The notes under the pieces were generated by a model. That model was given only the letters and a program-made list of their open reading frames with translations. It was not told the origin of the DNA and made no database searches. From positions 124,001-188,000 of the forward strand of contig CADAOD010000001.1 in NCBI GenBank assembly GCA_902789415.1: 64,000 nucleotides of DNA, written 5' to 3'. This DNA comes from an uncultured Prevotellaceae bacterium. GTDB lineage: Bacteria > Bacteroidota > Bacteroidia > Bacteroidales > Bacteroidaceae. This document shows, in pieces, positions 17,028-26,157 of this stretch. The position numbers and the translations under genes are program-made. Position 1 is the first letter of the stretch. The number at the start of each line of letters is the position of its first letter.

Positions 17028-18549
17028 GTTTCTTTATTTTTTTTAATCGTTTCTTTGCTTCTTGTTTCGTCAATCGCTGTTCTTCGTATTTTATCCAATC
17101 AGATTCTAGATATGGTAATATATATACTATAGCCAGTCCACCAAAGAAAGTTAATCCATTAGGGTATTGAAAAAGAATTTGATTTGCATATGCTCCTAAT
17201 TGAATGGCAATAAAAGCACTGCATAGCCCTCCGCCAATACCAATTAAAGATGGGCTTTTTAGTTTGAACATCACGATCCAACAAGCTCCTAACCACATTA
17301 TAAGCATGCAAACCAGAAAAACTGTTATGCCAATCACTCCTGTATGCACCCAAATATATACGTATTCAGAATCTGGAGGTATATCTGATAATTTTCTATA
17401 TTTATTATTTGCTGGGATATTTGCCTGTGTAGATCCAATCCCTAATCCCCATGGGGCGTCTTGAAGATATTTTTTTATTGCAGCCTTGTTGATGTCACGA
17501 ACATTGGCAGACGCGTCATTTTTGTCAAATGCAGAACGCATTCTTCGTATCTGTTGATTTCCATTTCCGATTTCTGTGAACATCAAAATAGACATGAAAA
17601 AAGCAAAGAAGATGCCAAATGGAATAGCTATTTTTACAGACTTAGATAATATAATATATACTAAAAAACCTGCTGCTAAGCTAAAAATTCCAGTTCTTGT
17701 TCCTGATTGAAACATTCCCCATATAACACAAATACTTATAAGCAGGAAACAAACTTTTTCCCATTTGATTTTATTTGTTATGCCAATAATCAACAAAGCA
17801 ACAGCTGTTGCTGCTGCGTTGCATCCGTAAGTTGCAGCATCATTAAATGTTGAGAAGTATCTTATTAAACTACCTCCATTTAGTATGTGTGTTCGAGCAC
17901 CTCCCGAATATAGCCAGGCATTTTCTAAGGGTGTAAAGCCTAAATTCTTTTGCTTCCATGTCCAATAGACTGCAAAGAGTGATAAGCCTGCCCAAACCCT
18001 AAGATAATATAGTAATATTTTTGGTGATGATATATATAAGCAAAAAACAAGTAAAATCCAAACAAGTTGAAGTGCCATCAAACGAAAACTCGTGAACCAT
18101 GATGCAGCATCGATTCCTAAGGCACAAGTGTCGTTTAATAATTGTAATACACAGAAACTAAGCCATATTGCTATTGCTAATAGCATTAAGTTTAAACACT
18201 TCTTAAAATTTGGATTGTCTCTAACATCAATGAGAGCTATAGTAATTAATAATAGTTCTAACATCTCGTCCCATAATGACATGGGAACTCCAGATGGTAG
18301 AGGGGTGTCTTTCATCTGAATAAAAAAATTGACAACAATTAGCGCCCAGAAAGCCGCCATCTTCCATTTAAATAAAGAATAAACAGCAATAATAAGAATG
18401 GGTGATATGCAGATGATTGCGAATGTACTATAACCGCTATGTATAAACTCATAAATCGCAAGCCAAAATAGGAGAAAGAGTAATATTACTCTTCCTTCAT
18501 TTTCATGGGCATATTCAGATATTCTATTTGAATAAACTTTATTTACCAT
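17011..18549 (-). CDS. wzy: O-antigen polymerase/ligase-like membrane protein (Wzy-type)
   Basis: The 512-residue protein has about ten to twelve hydrophobic helices and a large periplasmic loop around residues 330-390 before a final helix block; this is the layout of Wzy/WaaL proteins. A GTRTGIFSL segment resembles the RxG region of O-antigen ligase family members. The C-terminus is a lysine-rich cytoplasmic tail. It lies directly after the chain-length gene (no gap), so it should be the polymerase whose product length that protein sets. A ligase role is the alternative. Confidence 0.82.
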   Translation of the reverse strand: MVNKVYSNRISEYAHENEGRVILLFLLFWLAIYEFIHSGYSTFAIICISPILIIAVYSLFKWKMAAFWALIVVNFFIQMKDTPLPSGVPMSLWDEMLELLLITIALIDVRDNPNFKKCLNLMLLAIAIWLSFCVLQLLNDTCALGIDAASWFTSFRLMALQLVWILLVFCLYISSPKILLYYLRVWAGLSLFAVYWTWKQKNLGFTPLENAWLYSGGARTHILNGGSLIRYFSTFNDAATYGCNAAATAVALLIIGITNKIKWEKVCFLLISICVIWGMFQSGTRTGIFSLAAGFLVYIILSKSVKIAIPFGIFFAFFMSILMFTEIGNGNQQIRRMRSAFDKNDASANVRDINKAAIKKYLQDAPWGLGIGSTQANIPANNKYRKLSDIPPDSEYVYIWVHTGVIGITVFLVCMLIMWLGACWIVMFKLKSPSLIGIGGGLCSAFIAIQLGAYANQILFQYPNGLTFFGGLAIVYILPYLESDWIKYEEQRLTKQEAKKRLKKIKKLAKRV

Positions 18550-20727
18550 TTATTTTGCATGACTATTTTCAACAGCAGTCAGACCCATCTGTGACATACG
18601 ATAGATGAAGTTGTTGAATGAAGTGTATGGGGGTAGTTGTCCTACAAACTCTTCAACAGCATATCGTTGACATTCAGTCAAATACATGAAGAGCGAGTTC
18701 TTGTTCTCCAATCGTTCATTCAATTCTTTTAATGCTTTCTGGTCGACATCCTTCCACGTACGATTTGCACGAGTAACTAACAAATTGACCGTACCCATAT
18801 TTAGCAGAGCTGGAGGAATTGAATTGTCGTCCAAATTGGGGTACTCGACGATGGCTATCTCGTTAGGCAGCAAATCAGGACAAATGTCTTTAATATCTTT
18901 TGCTAAGATGAAGCGACTATCCTCTGCCAAATAATCTTCGTCGTATGTGATACGACGTACTTGGAGACCTATAGATATCCAATAGTTCTCTAATTCCTGC
19001 GCGATATAGCTTTTTCCGTTTGCTGCATCGGTTGATATCAAATTGAGAACATTTTGCTTTCCTTCTTCAAAGTGTGGAAGCAGAGCTTTACTGAGTTGGC
19101 GAAGAGCCATATCGGCAATGGTCTTGTTGAATCGTCTATAACGCAAATTGCTTTCTTTTGGGAAACATCCCATTACCGGAATCTGGGTAATACGTTCGGA
19201 GCGCATACGATCGCGTAACGTACGATCCAGTAATTCTATGATAAAGAAATATAGTGCAGTGAATATGAAAGCCATCATAAATGCTCCTAAAAGCGTCATC
19301 ATACGATTGGTTGGCTGGGCATTCATTGGATACATTGGAGGATTTAGAACTCGCAAAGTTGCTGTAGACATCTGTAAGTTCTTTTGGCGTAGACGAGCCG
19401 CATTGAGTGCCTTTAACATTTCCATATAGTTACCTTCAATAAAGGCTATATGACGGTCTTTTCGTGCTATGGTAGCACCGATAGGGGCATAATATAAAAC
19501 TTCTTTGTCAATTTTATCACGCATGATATCCTGCGCACTTTCGTGTGCTTTGGTTTCTTCAAGTTTTAAAACTTGTTCTAGCCATTTATCTATCATGCCA
19601 CTGGCTTTTACACCCGTTTCGGTGTTATAGTTACCAGCTTCTATATCTTTTACAAGGCCTCTTACATTACTTGAAGCTTCTTGAAGCATTCGTTGGGCTT
19701 TGGCCAATTCGTTTTGAGTTTCTATGCTACTTGCTCCTCCTTCTGAACTCATTAAACGAAGATTGGAAATTCGTGACTGAATTCTGGAAATATCGGTAAC
19801 TTGGTTTGTAAAATCTCTATTTGCTTTGATAACTTTTGCGCGATCACCTAATTGACGCTCCAAATAGTTCATAAGGGCTCTTGTCGTGGTTTTGTCAATC
19901 ATCAGGTCGTTATCTGTAGTCTTTTGGGTGGCATCCATACCTGAGAGTAATTTAGTTTGCTCTCCATAGTTGATAATACGCTTTTCTACATTATAACGAA
20001 TCAAGTCATCTTCTGCATTTGTTAGAATACGATATAGACGAGCCACTTCTCTTTCAAAGAATTTGATGACATTATTCGTCTCGCCATAGCGTAATAATGC
20101 ATATTGGCGAGCAAAAACTTCGTTAAGAATATCCAAAGTATTATAAGCTATACCTGCATCATTTGCAGAATAACCAATGTCAATAATATCACTTTTTTGA
20201 AGTTGCATAACTTTAAGCCTGCTAGTAATACTGTTTATGCCAAAATATGGATGATAATTGGTAATGCCGAAAACAAAGTTGTCTGCAGACGGACGTTCAT
20301 AAGCCTTCAGATTTGCATAAGTGGCATTTTCACTATTGTGGTTAATGAGTGCTTTTACTTCAGCTGGTACACTATTGTATAATTGACGATAATGTTCTGC
20401 AGAAATATAGTTATTGTCTTTATTTGCATTGCCATACATCATGCAGCGAGCAAATAGTCGCAAAGATACTTCATGAATGGTTGCATCTGTGGTAATTAAT
20501 AATATTAGGTTTGTTATGTTAGTTTGTGATTGTCCACCTGCCGTACCTACTCCCCCCTCGATATTATAACCAGTAATCATACCAGTATATATTGTGGTGT
20601 TAGTATCGTATACTCGTTCCAAATCACGGGTAGAGAACCAAGCAACTACCAACGCTATCATTGGCAGTATGATGAGGTACCATCTTATTTTGAATAGGAA
20701 TCTGACAATATATCTAAATAAATCCAT
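18550..20727 (-). CDS. Polysaccharide co-polymerase (Wzc/GumC-like) with degenerate ATPase/kinase domain
   Basis: The 725-residue inner membrane protein has a first helix at about 15-33, a long periplasmic coiled-coil part, a second helix at about 487-506 preceded by a Pro-rich segment (NPPMYPMNAQP), and a cytoplasmic domain. It controls chain length and export in Wzx/Wzy systems. The cytoplasmic part has the shape of a BY-kinase, but the P-loop is weak (STDAANGKSY near residue 575), the expected second Walker motif reads RRITYDED, and there is no tyrosine-rich tail. It therefore probably binds, at most, nucleotide without autophosphorylation. The TolC-like gene precedes it by 14 bases. Confidence 0.85.
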   Translation of the reverse strand: MDLFRYIVRFLFKIRWYLIILPMIALVVAWFSTRDLERVYDTNTTIYTGMITGYNIEGGVGTAGGQSQTNITNLILLITTDATIHEVSLRLFARCMMYGNANKDNNYISAEHYRQLYNSVPAEVKALINHNSENATYANLKAYERPSADNFVFGITNYHPYFGINSITSRLKVMQLQKSDIIDIGYSANDAGIAYNTLDILNEVFARQYALLRYGETNNVIKFFEREVARLYRILTNAEDDLIRYNVEKRIINYGEQTKLLSGMDATQKTTDNDLMIDKTTTRALMNYLERQLGDRAKVIKANRDFTNQVTDISRIQSRISNLRLMSSEGGASSIETQNELAKAQRMLQEASSNVRGLVKDIEAGNYNTETGVKASGMIDKWLEQVLKLEETKAHESAQDIMRDKIDKEVLYYAPIGATIARKDRHIAFIEGNYMEMLKALNAARLRQKNLQMSTATLRVLNPPMYPMNAQPTNRMMTLLGAFMMAFIFTALYFFIIELLDRTLRDRMRSERITQIPVMGCFPKESNLRYRRFNKTIADMALRQLSKALLPHFEEGKQNVLNLISTDAANGKSYIAQELENYWISIGLQVRRITYDEDYLAEDSRFILAKDIKDICPDLLPNEIAIVEYPNLDDNSIPPALLNMGTVNLLVTRANRTWKDVDQKALKELNERLENKNSLFMYLTECQRYAVEEFVGQLPPYTSFNNFIYRMSQMGLTAVENSHAK

Positions 20728-20741
20728 AGTGGCAATTTTTT

Positions 20742-21698
20742 TTATTTCTTTTGCTTCTTAGCAGCTTTGGCTGCGGCTTTTTCTGCTTTAGCCTCTGCTT
20801 TTTCTAATTTCTTTATTTTATCTTTTTCTTCTTTTTCTAAAGCTTTAATTCTTTTTTCGTTGGCCTTGTTTTCTTTTGCCAATTCCTTAGGCGTCTTACT
20901 AATGCTTTTATCGAGTGTAATTTCTGTTGTTGCATTTGTAATAATGGGTGTGTGAGTTAATATTTCAAGCGTTAAGATATCTGTTGTTATTTCGGTTTGA
21001 AGAGATTGGTATCCAGAAACTTGACCGCTTTCAAACCTTTTGGTACCCGCATATGAAGCAATGTCCATATTGCCATTTTCAAATTCTTCTCGATCTAATG
21101 CGCCTGCACCTTGATATGCTGCGGCTGCCTCTCCTAATGTCTTAAGAGAAACTAAATTGTTCGTTATTTTTACGAATAGAGTGGCAATCTGTAATTTCAG
21201 TTGGTCATAAGCCAAGTCTTTTTGTATAACAGCTTGGTCAGCTTCTAGTCTTTTACGTTTTACGGCTGCTGTTAAATCCAATATGTCTTCAACGGGGATT
21301 GCTAAGCCTACACCAATATTCCAATAGCTTTGCTTGGAACCTTGATATTGATACATGGTTGCGCTGTATGCAGATGAACTATTGCCCCACATATCACCAA
21401 TACCATAGCTGTAGCTTGCATGGCCTGTAAGGTATGAGAAGATGTGACGTTTTTGCTTGGCGACTTCAGCTTCAGCCAATTGCCGCGCCTTTTCAAGTGA
21501 TAGTATCTGAGGACTTGACTTTGCATTCTCAAATAATACAGCCAAAGGCGGCAAATGGAATTCGGAAAAGTTGATGTCTTTTTCGTTACTAGAATCGAAG
21601 AAACCGGCACTGATGCCGCTCTCGTTGAACTGGGCGAGGGCTGTGGTGCTGGTTGCTGCTACTGCAAATATTAATATCAGTCGTCTGAATCTGTTCAT
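20742..21698 (-). CDS. TolC-like outer membrane protein, short form, with Lys/Ala-rich tail
   Basis: The 318-residue protein has a signal peptide (about residues 1-22, cut after ALAQ) and TolC-type heptad helices: EKARQLAEAEVAKQKR and KRKRLEADQAV. Only about one TolC repeat's worth is present. The last 45 residues are a charged, alanine- and lysine-rich coiled coil with no relation to TolC. In this locus it takes the place normally held by a Wza/OPX export lipoprotein, none of which is seen, so I infer that it is the outer membrane exit or a partner of it. Confidence 0.75.
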   Translation of the reverse strand: MNRFRRLILIFAVAATSTTALAQFNESGISAGFFDSSNEKDINFSEFHLPPLAVLFENAKSSPQILSLEKARQLAEAEVAKQKRHIFSYLTGHASYSYGIGDMWGNSSSAYSATMYQYQGSKQSYWNIGVGLAIPVEDILDLTAAVKRKRLEADQAVIQKDLAYDQLKLQIATLFVKITNNLVSLKTLGEAAAAYQGAGALDREEFENGNMDIASYAGTKRFESGQVSGYQSLQTEITTDILTLEILTHTPIITNATTEITLDKSISKTPKELAKENKANEKRIKALEKEEKDKIKKLEKAEAKAEKAAAKAAKKQKK

Positions 21699-21713
21699 AA
21701 TGTAGGGATTTAG

Positions 21714-22907
21714 TTATACATTCTCCTTCTGTACGAAGGCAAAGAAAGTACGGAACAGGATCTTCATATCCAACCAGAAGTTGTAGGTCTGGCCGTACTT
21801 GATATCGAGTTGCTTGCGCTCCTCGGCTGACATCATGCCGCCTTTACCGCGCTCCTCAACCTGCCAAAGGCCTGTGAGACCTGCGGGTGCCATAAAGCGA
21901 TCGATACTAGTATCGATGGTGAGCTTCTCGGCCTCGTAGAGTGGGAGAGGACGGTTTCCAACAACTGACATGTCGCCCTTGAGGATATTGATAAGCTGTG
22001 GCAGCTCGTCGATGCTGAACTTACGGATGAACTTACCCACCTTGGTAACACGGGGATCGTTCTCAATCTTAACGAAAGCGTTCTCGATTTCTTCTTTCTT
22101 TTCCTTGCTATAGTCGGTTTCGGAAATAACAAAGTCGTCGCCTACCAACATTACCTCATCGTCGGCAATCATCATGTCGGTGTCGTCGCTTATCATCATG
22201 TTAGCGCCCATGTCCAAGCTGGACATTGCTGGCTGAGTGGCCTTTTTGTTCATTTCGGCATATTGGTTGCCTGCTTCCTTAGCTACCTGCTTGAGGCGTG
22301 CCTCGGCATCCTGATACATAGAGCGGAACTTCAAGAAATTGAAAATGGTGTAGTTGGCACCTACGCGTTTTGACTTGAAGATAACCGGACCTTTACTCTC
22401 CAAACGGATGGCGATAGCTGTGAGAATGAATATAGGAGAGGTAAGAATAAGTGCGAAGATGGCAAAGAAGACATCGAAGACTCTCTTCCAGAAAGGAATC
22501 TTGAATCGTAACATTCGGTATTTGGGTTGCTGATCGTCGAACAGCATGTTCTCACGGTCGGAAATAAACTGAATTTTTTTATTGAGCTCCGTGATAGAGG
22601 CATTGCTATCAAGGGTATCGTTGATACCACTCTTCTGGTAAACCGAACGGTTCTCAGCAGTTAGTTCCTTGGTGAGCAGAATAATATAGATGTGCTTATT
22701 CTTTTTCTTTAAATAATTGATGGCGTTAATATCTGCGTCTTGCTCGCCCTGTTCGTAAAACACAATAAAATGCTCGTTACGGACATGCGTTGAACACGCT
22801 GATGCCGCATCCTTGTAATTTCTTGTGTACTGCACCAATCGACCGGGGATGTACCTTAATCGCTCCTCGGTTTTGGGATTGCTGCCAAGATATACAACAC
22901 CTATCAT
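21714..22907 (-). CDS. Undecaprenyl-phosphate sugar phosphotransferase with N-terminal pseudo-receiver domain
   Basis: This is the priming enzyme: it moves a sugar 1-phosphate from a nucleotide sugar to undecaprenyl phosphate. The C-terminal bacterial sugar transferase part has a membrane helix (about 143-166), FLKFRSMYQDAE, and the SIDELPQL motif with Asp300-Glu301. Residues 1-115 have the order of strands and helices of a CheY-like receiver, but without the phospho-acceptor Asp or the conserved Lys. A 70-residue insertion (about 205-276) interrupts the catalytic domain and holds three copies of an M-[ML]-[IV]-x-D-D repeat. It follows the true receiver gene by 9 bases. Confidence 0.88.
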   Translation of the reverse strand: MIGVVYLGSNPKTEERLRYIPGRLVQYTRNYKDAASACSTHVRNEHFIVFYEQGEQDADINAINYLKKKNKHIYIILLTKELTAENRSVYQKSGINDTLDSNASITELNKKIQFISDRENMLFDDQQPKYRMLRFKIPFWKRVFDVFFAIFALILTSPIFILTAIAIRLESKGPVIFKSKRVGANYTIFNFLKFRSMYQDAEARLKQVAKEAGNQYAEMNKKATQPAMSSLDMGANMMISDDTDMMIADDEVMLVGDDFVISETDYSKEKKEEIENAFVKIENDPRVTKVGKFIRKFSIDELPQLINILKGDMSVVGNRPLPLYEAEKLTIDTSIDRFMAPAGLTGLWQVEERGKGGMMSAEERKQLDIKYGQTYNFWLDMKILFRTFFAFVQKENV

Positions 22908-22916
22908 ATTATTTAT

Positions 22917-23282
22917 TTAGGGAATAATCTTTTTTACTCGTATTTTTAACTCCATGGGGTTGAAGGGCTTGACGATATAGTCCTCGGCACCAATCTCCAG
23001 TAGGCGGATACGCTCACTGGTGGAGTCTTCGCTGGAAAGCATGATGACGGGAATCTGCTTGAACAACTCGTTCTGCTTAATCCACTCCAAAAAGTCATCG
23101 CCACGCATTCCTGGCATACGAATATCAGAGATGATGAGGTCGGGAGTGTTGCCTGCCTGCAGCCATTTTACACCCTGCAAACCATCTGGCAACCACTGTA
23201 CATCGTAGTCGCTCATCAGATAAATCGAGAGAACCTTTGCAATGGTCTCTTTGTCGTCAAGTATTAGTATTTTCTTCTTCAT
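22917..23282 (-). CDS. Receiver-only response regulator
   Basis: The 121-residue CheY-like protein has no output domain. All active-site residues are present: acidic pair Asp9-Asp10, phospho-acceptor Asp53 (IISDIRMPG), Ser83 (MLSSED) and Lys105 (VKPF). It is the first gene of the twelve-kilobase polysaccharide operon and lies directly before the priming transferase that carries a dead receiver. I infer that it relays a phosphorylation signal to the biosynthesis complex by protein contact rather than by binding DNA. The cognate kinase is not in this window unless it is the hybrid kinase at 57859. Confidence 0.9.
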   Translation of the reverse strand: MKKKILILDDKETIAKVLSIYLMSDYDVQWLPDGLQGVKWLQAGNTPDLIISDIRMPGMRGDDFLEWIKQNELFKQIPVIMLSSEDSTSERIRLLEIGAEDYIVKPFNPMELKIRVKKIIP

Positions 23283-23324
23283 ATATGAATTATATTAATA
23301 CGCAATTTTTTGTCATTCTATGTG

Positions 23325-23357
23325 CAAAGGTAAACAAAAAAATTAAATTGAACTCAA
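23325..23357 (-). promoter_or_regulatory. Promoter of the minus-strand polysaccharide operon
   Basis: On the minus strand TTTG (23357-23354), a 21-base spacer and TACCTTTG (23332-23325) stand 43 bases before the response regulator ATG. No other consensus promoter is seen upstream of any gene down to 11422, so the operon may be one transcript. Confidence 0.65.
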
Positions 23358-23468
23358 AAATACGTAAAAAAATCACTTTTTTAGGGAAAAAAGTCGATTT
23401 TATTAAATATTTTAGGGAAATTTGCATTTGAAACGTACTATAAATAAAAGATACATTATTAAATTGTT

Positions 23469-24959
23469 ATGGCAAATAGATATCTATTAGGTTTTGATGT
23501 TGGTAGCTCGTCAGTGAAGGCATCGTTGGTTAACGCCGATAGCGGCAAGTGTGTAGCAACAGCTTTTTATCCTGAAAAGGAGGCTCCCATTATGGCTGTT
23601 AAGGCCGGATGGGCTGAGCAGGATCCACAGATGTGGTGGGATAATGCGAAGTTGAGTCTGCAGAAGATTATGAAGGAGAGCGGTGCTACTGCTGAGGAGA
23701 TTAAGGCTGTGGGTATTTCGTACCAGATGCACGGTTTGGTTTGTGTAGATAAGTATCTGAAAGCATTGCGCCCAGCTATTATCTGGTGCGACTCTCGTGC
23801 AGTTCCTTATGGCGAGAAGGCTTTCAAGGAGCTTGGTTCTGAACAGTGCTTGAGTCATCTGTTGAATTCGCCCGGAAACTTTACTGCAGCCAAGTTGGCT
23901 TGGGTAAAAGAAAATGAACCTGAAATTTATAGTAATATATATAAGGTGATGTTGCCTGGTGATTATATCGCTATGCGACTGAGTGGTGTGGCTAATACCA
24001 CTGTAAGCGGTCTTTCGGAAGGCATGTTCTGGGATTTCAAGAATAACAAGGTAGCTGACTTCCTGTTGGATTACTACGGATTTGACCATTCGCTGATTGC
24101 TGATATCGTTCCTACCTTTGCTGAGCAGAGCGTAGTAAGCGCCGAGGCTGCTGCAGAAATGGGACTGAAAGCCGGTACACCTATTACCTATAGAGGTGGT
24201 GACCAGCCTAACAATGCGCTCTCGCTGAATGTGCTGAATCCTGGTGAGATTGCTGCTACAGCTGGTACATCGGGTGTGGTTTACGGTGTGCTTGGTGATG
24301 TAAACTACGATCCACAGAGCCGTGTAAACACCTTTGCTCATGTGAACCATACTGCTGACCAGACTCGTCTGGGTGTGTTGCTTTGCATTAATGGTACTGG
24401 TATCCTGAATGCCTGGACACATCGTAATATCACACCAGAGATTGGCTATGCTGAGATGAACGATCTGGCTGCCAGTGTGCCCATTGGTAGTGAGGGTGTA
24501 ACTGTAATTCCATTCGGAAACGGTGCTGAGCGTGTGTTGGAGAATAAGGAGATTGGTTGCTCTATCAATGGTCTGAACTTCAATAAGCATAACAAGGCAC
24601 ACTTGGTTCGTGCTGCTCAGGAGGGTATCGTATTCTCATTCTGCTATGGTATGGAGATTATGCAGCAGATGGGTATGGATATCAAGAAGATTCATGCTGG
24701 TAAAGCTAACATGTTCTTGAGTCCTCTGTTCCGCAATACATTGGCTGGTGTGAGTGGTGCTACCATCGAACTGTATGATACAGATGGTTCGGTAGGTGCT
24801 GCTAAGGGTGCTGGCTTGGGCGCTGGTATCTATGCAAATGCTACCGAGGCCTTTGCTTCGCTTGATAAGTTAGAGGTGATTGAGCCAGATGCCAAGAACC
24901 GCGATGCTTACCGTGCTGCATACGAGGCTTGGAAAGCAACGCTGAAAAAGAATATGTAA
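23469..24959 (+). CDS. xylB: Xylulokinase
   Basis: It phosphorylates D-xylulose to xylulose 5-phosphate for entry into the pentose phosphate pathway. The 496-residue FGGY-family kinase starts with GFDVGSSSVKASLV, the first phosphate loop, has YQMHG near residue 80 with the substrate-binding Met-His, and ends with the adenosine motif GAAKGAGLGAG. It stands alone on the plus strand; no xylose isomerase is adjacent, so it may serve a dispersed xylan pathway. A strong hairpin follows directly. Confidence 0.95.
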   Translation: MANRYLLGFDVGSSSVKASLVNADSGKCVATAFYPEKEAPIMAVKAGWAEQDPQMWWDNAKLSLQKIMKESGATAEEIKAVGISYQMHGLVCVDKYLKALRPAIIWCDSRAVPYGEKAFKELGSEQCLSHLLNSPGNFTAAKLAWVKENEPEIYSNIYKVMLPGDYIAMRLSGVANTTVSGLSEGMFWDFKNNKVADFLLDYYGFDHSLIADIVPTFAEQSVVSAEAAAEMGLKAGTPITYRGGDQPNNALSLNVLNPGEIAATAGTSGVVYGVLGDVNYDPQSRVNTFAHVNHTADQTRLGVLLCINGTGILNAWTHRNITPEIGYAEMNDLAASVPIGSEGVTVIPFGNGAERVLENKEIGCSINGLNFNKHNKAHLVRAAQEGIVFSFCYGMEIMQQMGMDIKKIHAGKANMFLSPLFRNTLAGVSGATIELYDTDGSVGAAKGAGLGAGIYANATEAFASLDKLEVIEPDAKNRDAYRAAYEAWKATLKKNM

Positions 24960-24961
24960 AT

Positions 24962-25005
24962 AAAAAAGTTTGAGTTCGCGATTATTGCGAACTCAAACTT
25001 TTTTT
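24962..25005. terminator. Bidirectional hairpin terminator between xylB and fcl
   Basis: A perfect 18-base inverted repeat with a 7-base loop (24980-24986) ends in T runs on both strands. The loop carries the stop codon of fcl (24982-24984 on the minus strand), and one arm encodes the last residues of that protein. Confidence 0.9.
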
Positions 25006-26157
25006 ATACCAATCATATAATTTCTTAACGCCATCTTCAATCTCTACTTTGTGTGTCCAACCGAGAGAATGAAGTTTTGAAACGTCAATCAGTTTTCGCA
25101 TAGTGCCATCGGGCTTAGTGGTGTCGAATTCAACCGTACCTTCGAAACCTACCGCTTTTACTACCAATTCGGAAAGTTCGCGAATAGTTAGCTCCTTACC
25201 TGTGCCCACATTGATGTGGCAGTTGCGGATCTCGCCAAGTTTGGGGATTGCGCCACCGCGACCAGCAGAATGGTTGCGATCGACTGCTCCATCGGTAGAG
25301 GCTCCGTAGTGAACCGAAGAATACTTCTCGATACCGATAATGTCACTAAAGTTGACATTCAATAGTACGTGTACTGACGCATCGGCCATGTCCTCGCTCC
25401 ATAAGAACTCGCGAAGTGGTGTGCCGGTACCCCAGAGGGTAACTTTATTGTTCTCAATACCATACTTGGCAAGTACATCCAGAATTTCTTTCTGGCTGGC
25501 GTTGCCAGTAACGCCTTCGACGGGGCGTTTGTTGAGGTCGATGGCAATCTTGTCCCAAGCTTCGTCGTGGATGAGTTTGGCCAGGTAAACCTTACGCATC
25601 ATGGCAGGCATGACATGACTATTCTCTAAATGAAAGTTGTCGTTCGGACCATAAAGGTTTGTTGGCATCACTGCGATATAGTTGGTGCCGTACTGCAAGT
25701 TGTAGCTCTCGCACATCTTGAGGCCTGCAATCTTGGCGATGGCATACTCCTCGTTGGTGTATTCCAAAGGTGATGTAAGCAGGCAATCTTCTTTCATAGG
25801 CTGTGGTGCATTCTTAGGATAGATGCAAGTTGAGCCTAAGAAGAGTAACTTCTTGACACCATGTGCGTAGGCTTCGCTGATAACGTTACACTGAATCTTC
25901 ATGTTCATCATGATGAAGTCGGCACGGTACAGTGAGTTGGCCATGATGCCACCTACAAAGGCTGCTGCCAGCACAACGGCATCTGGGCGCTCTTCGTCGA
26001 AGAATTGCTTAACGGCTATCTGGTCGGTAAGGTCGAGCTCTTTATGGGTGCGACCTACCAGATTGGTGTAGCCTCGCTGAAGCAGATTATTCCAAATAGC
26101 GGAACCCACTAGTCCGTGGTGTCCCGCTACATATATCTTACTATCTTTACTCAGCAT
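24982..26157 (-). CDS. fcl: GDP-L-fucose synthase
   Basis: This bifunctional 3,5-epimerase/4-reductase makes GDP-L-fucose from GDP-4-keto-6-deoxymannose. The 391-residue extended SDR has [11 protein letters not shown] at the N-terminus, LGSTCIYP with the catalytic Ser, and YAIAKIAG with Tyr and Lys. It is about 70 residues longer than the E. coli enzyme, mainly through an extension around residues 205-225 and a Gly/Arg-rich insertion around 275-300. The start overlaps the gmd end by 11 bases. The last residues are encoded by the terminator hairpin. Confidence 0.95.
   Translation of the reverse strand: MLSKDSKIYVAGHHGLVGSAIWNNLLQRGYTNLVGRTHKELDLTDQIAVKQFFDEERPDAVVLAAAFVGGIMANSLYRADFIMMNMKIQCNVISEAYAHGVKKLLFLGSTCIYPKNAPQPMKEDCLLTSPLEYTNEEYAIAKIAGLKMCESYNLQYGTNYIAVMPTNLYGPNDNFHLENSHVMPAMMRKVYLAKLIHDEAWDKIAIDLNKRPVEGVTGNASQKEILDVLAKYGIENNKVTLWGTGTPLREFLWSEDMADASVHVLLNVNFSDIIGIEKYSSVHYGASTDGAVDRNHSAGRGGAIPKLGEIRNCHINVGTGKELTIRELSELVVKAVGFEGTVEFDTTKPDGTMRKLIDVSKLHSLGWTHKVEIEDGVKKLYDWYKKSLSSQ

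Noticed and set aside
23511..24602. 363-codon antisense frame in xylB
   Set aside because: Mirror of xylB codon bias; composition is atypical (Ser/His/Thr-rich) and no motif is seen.
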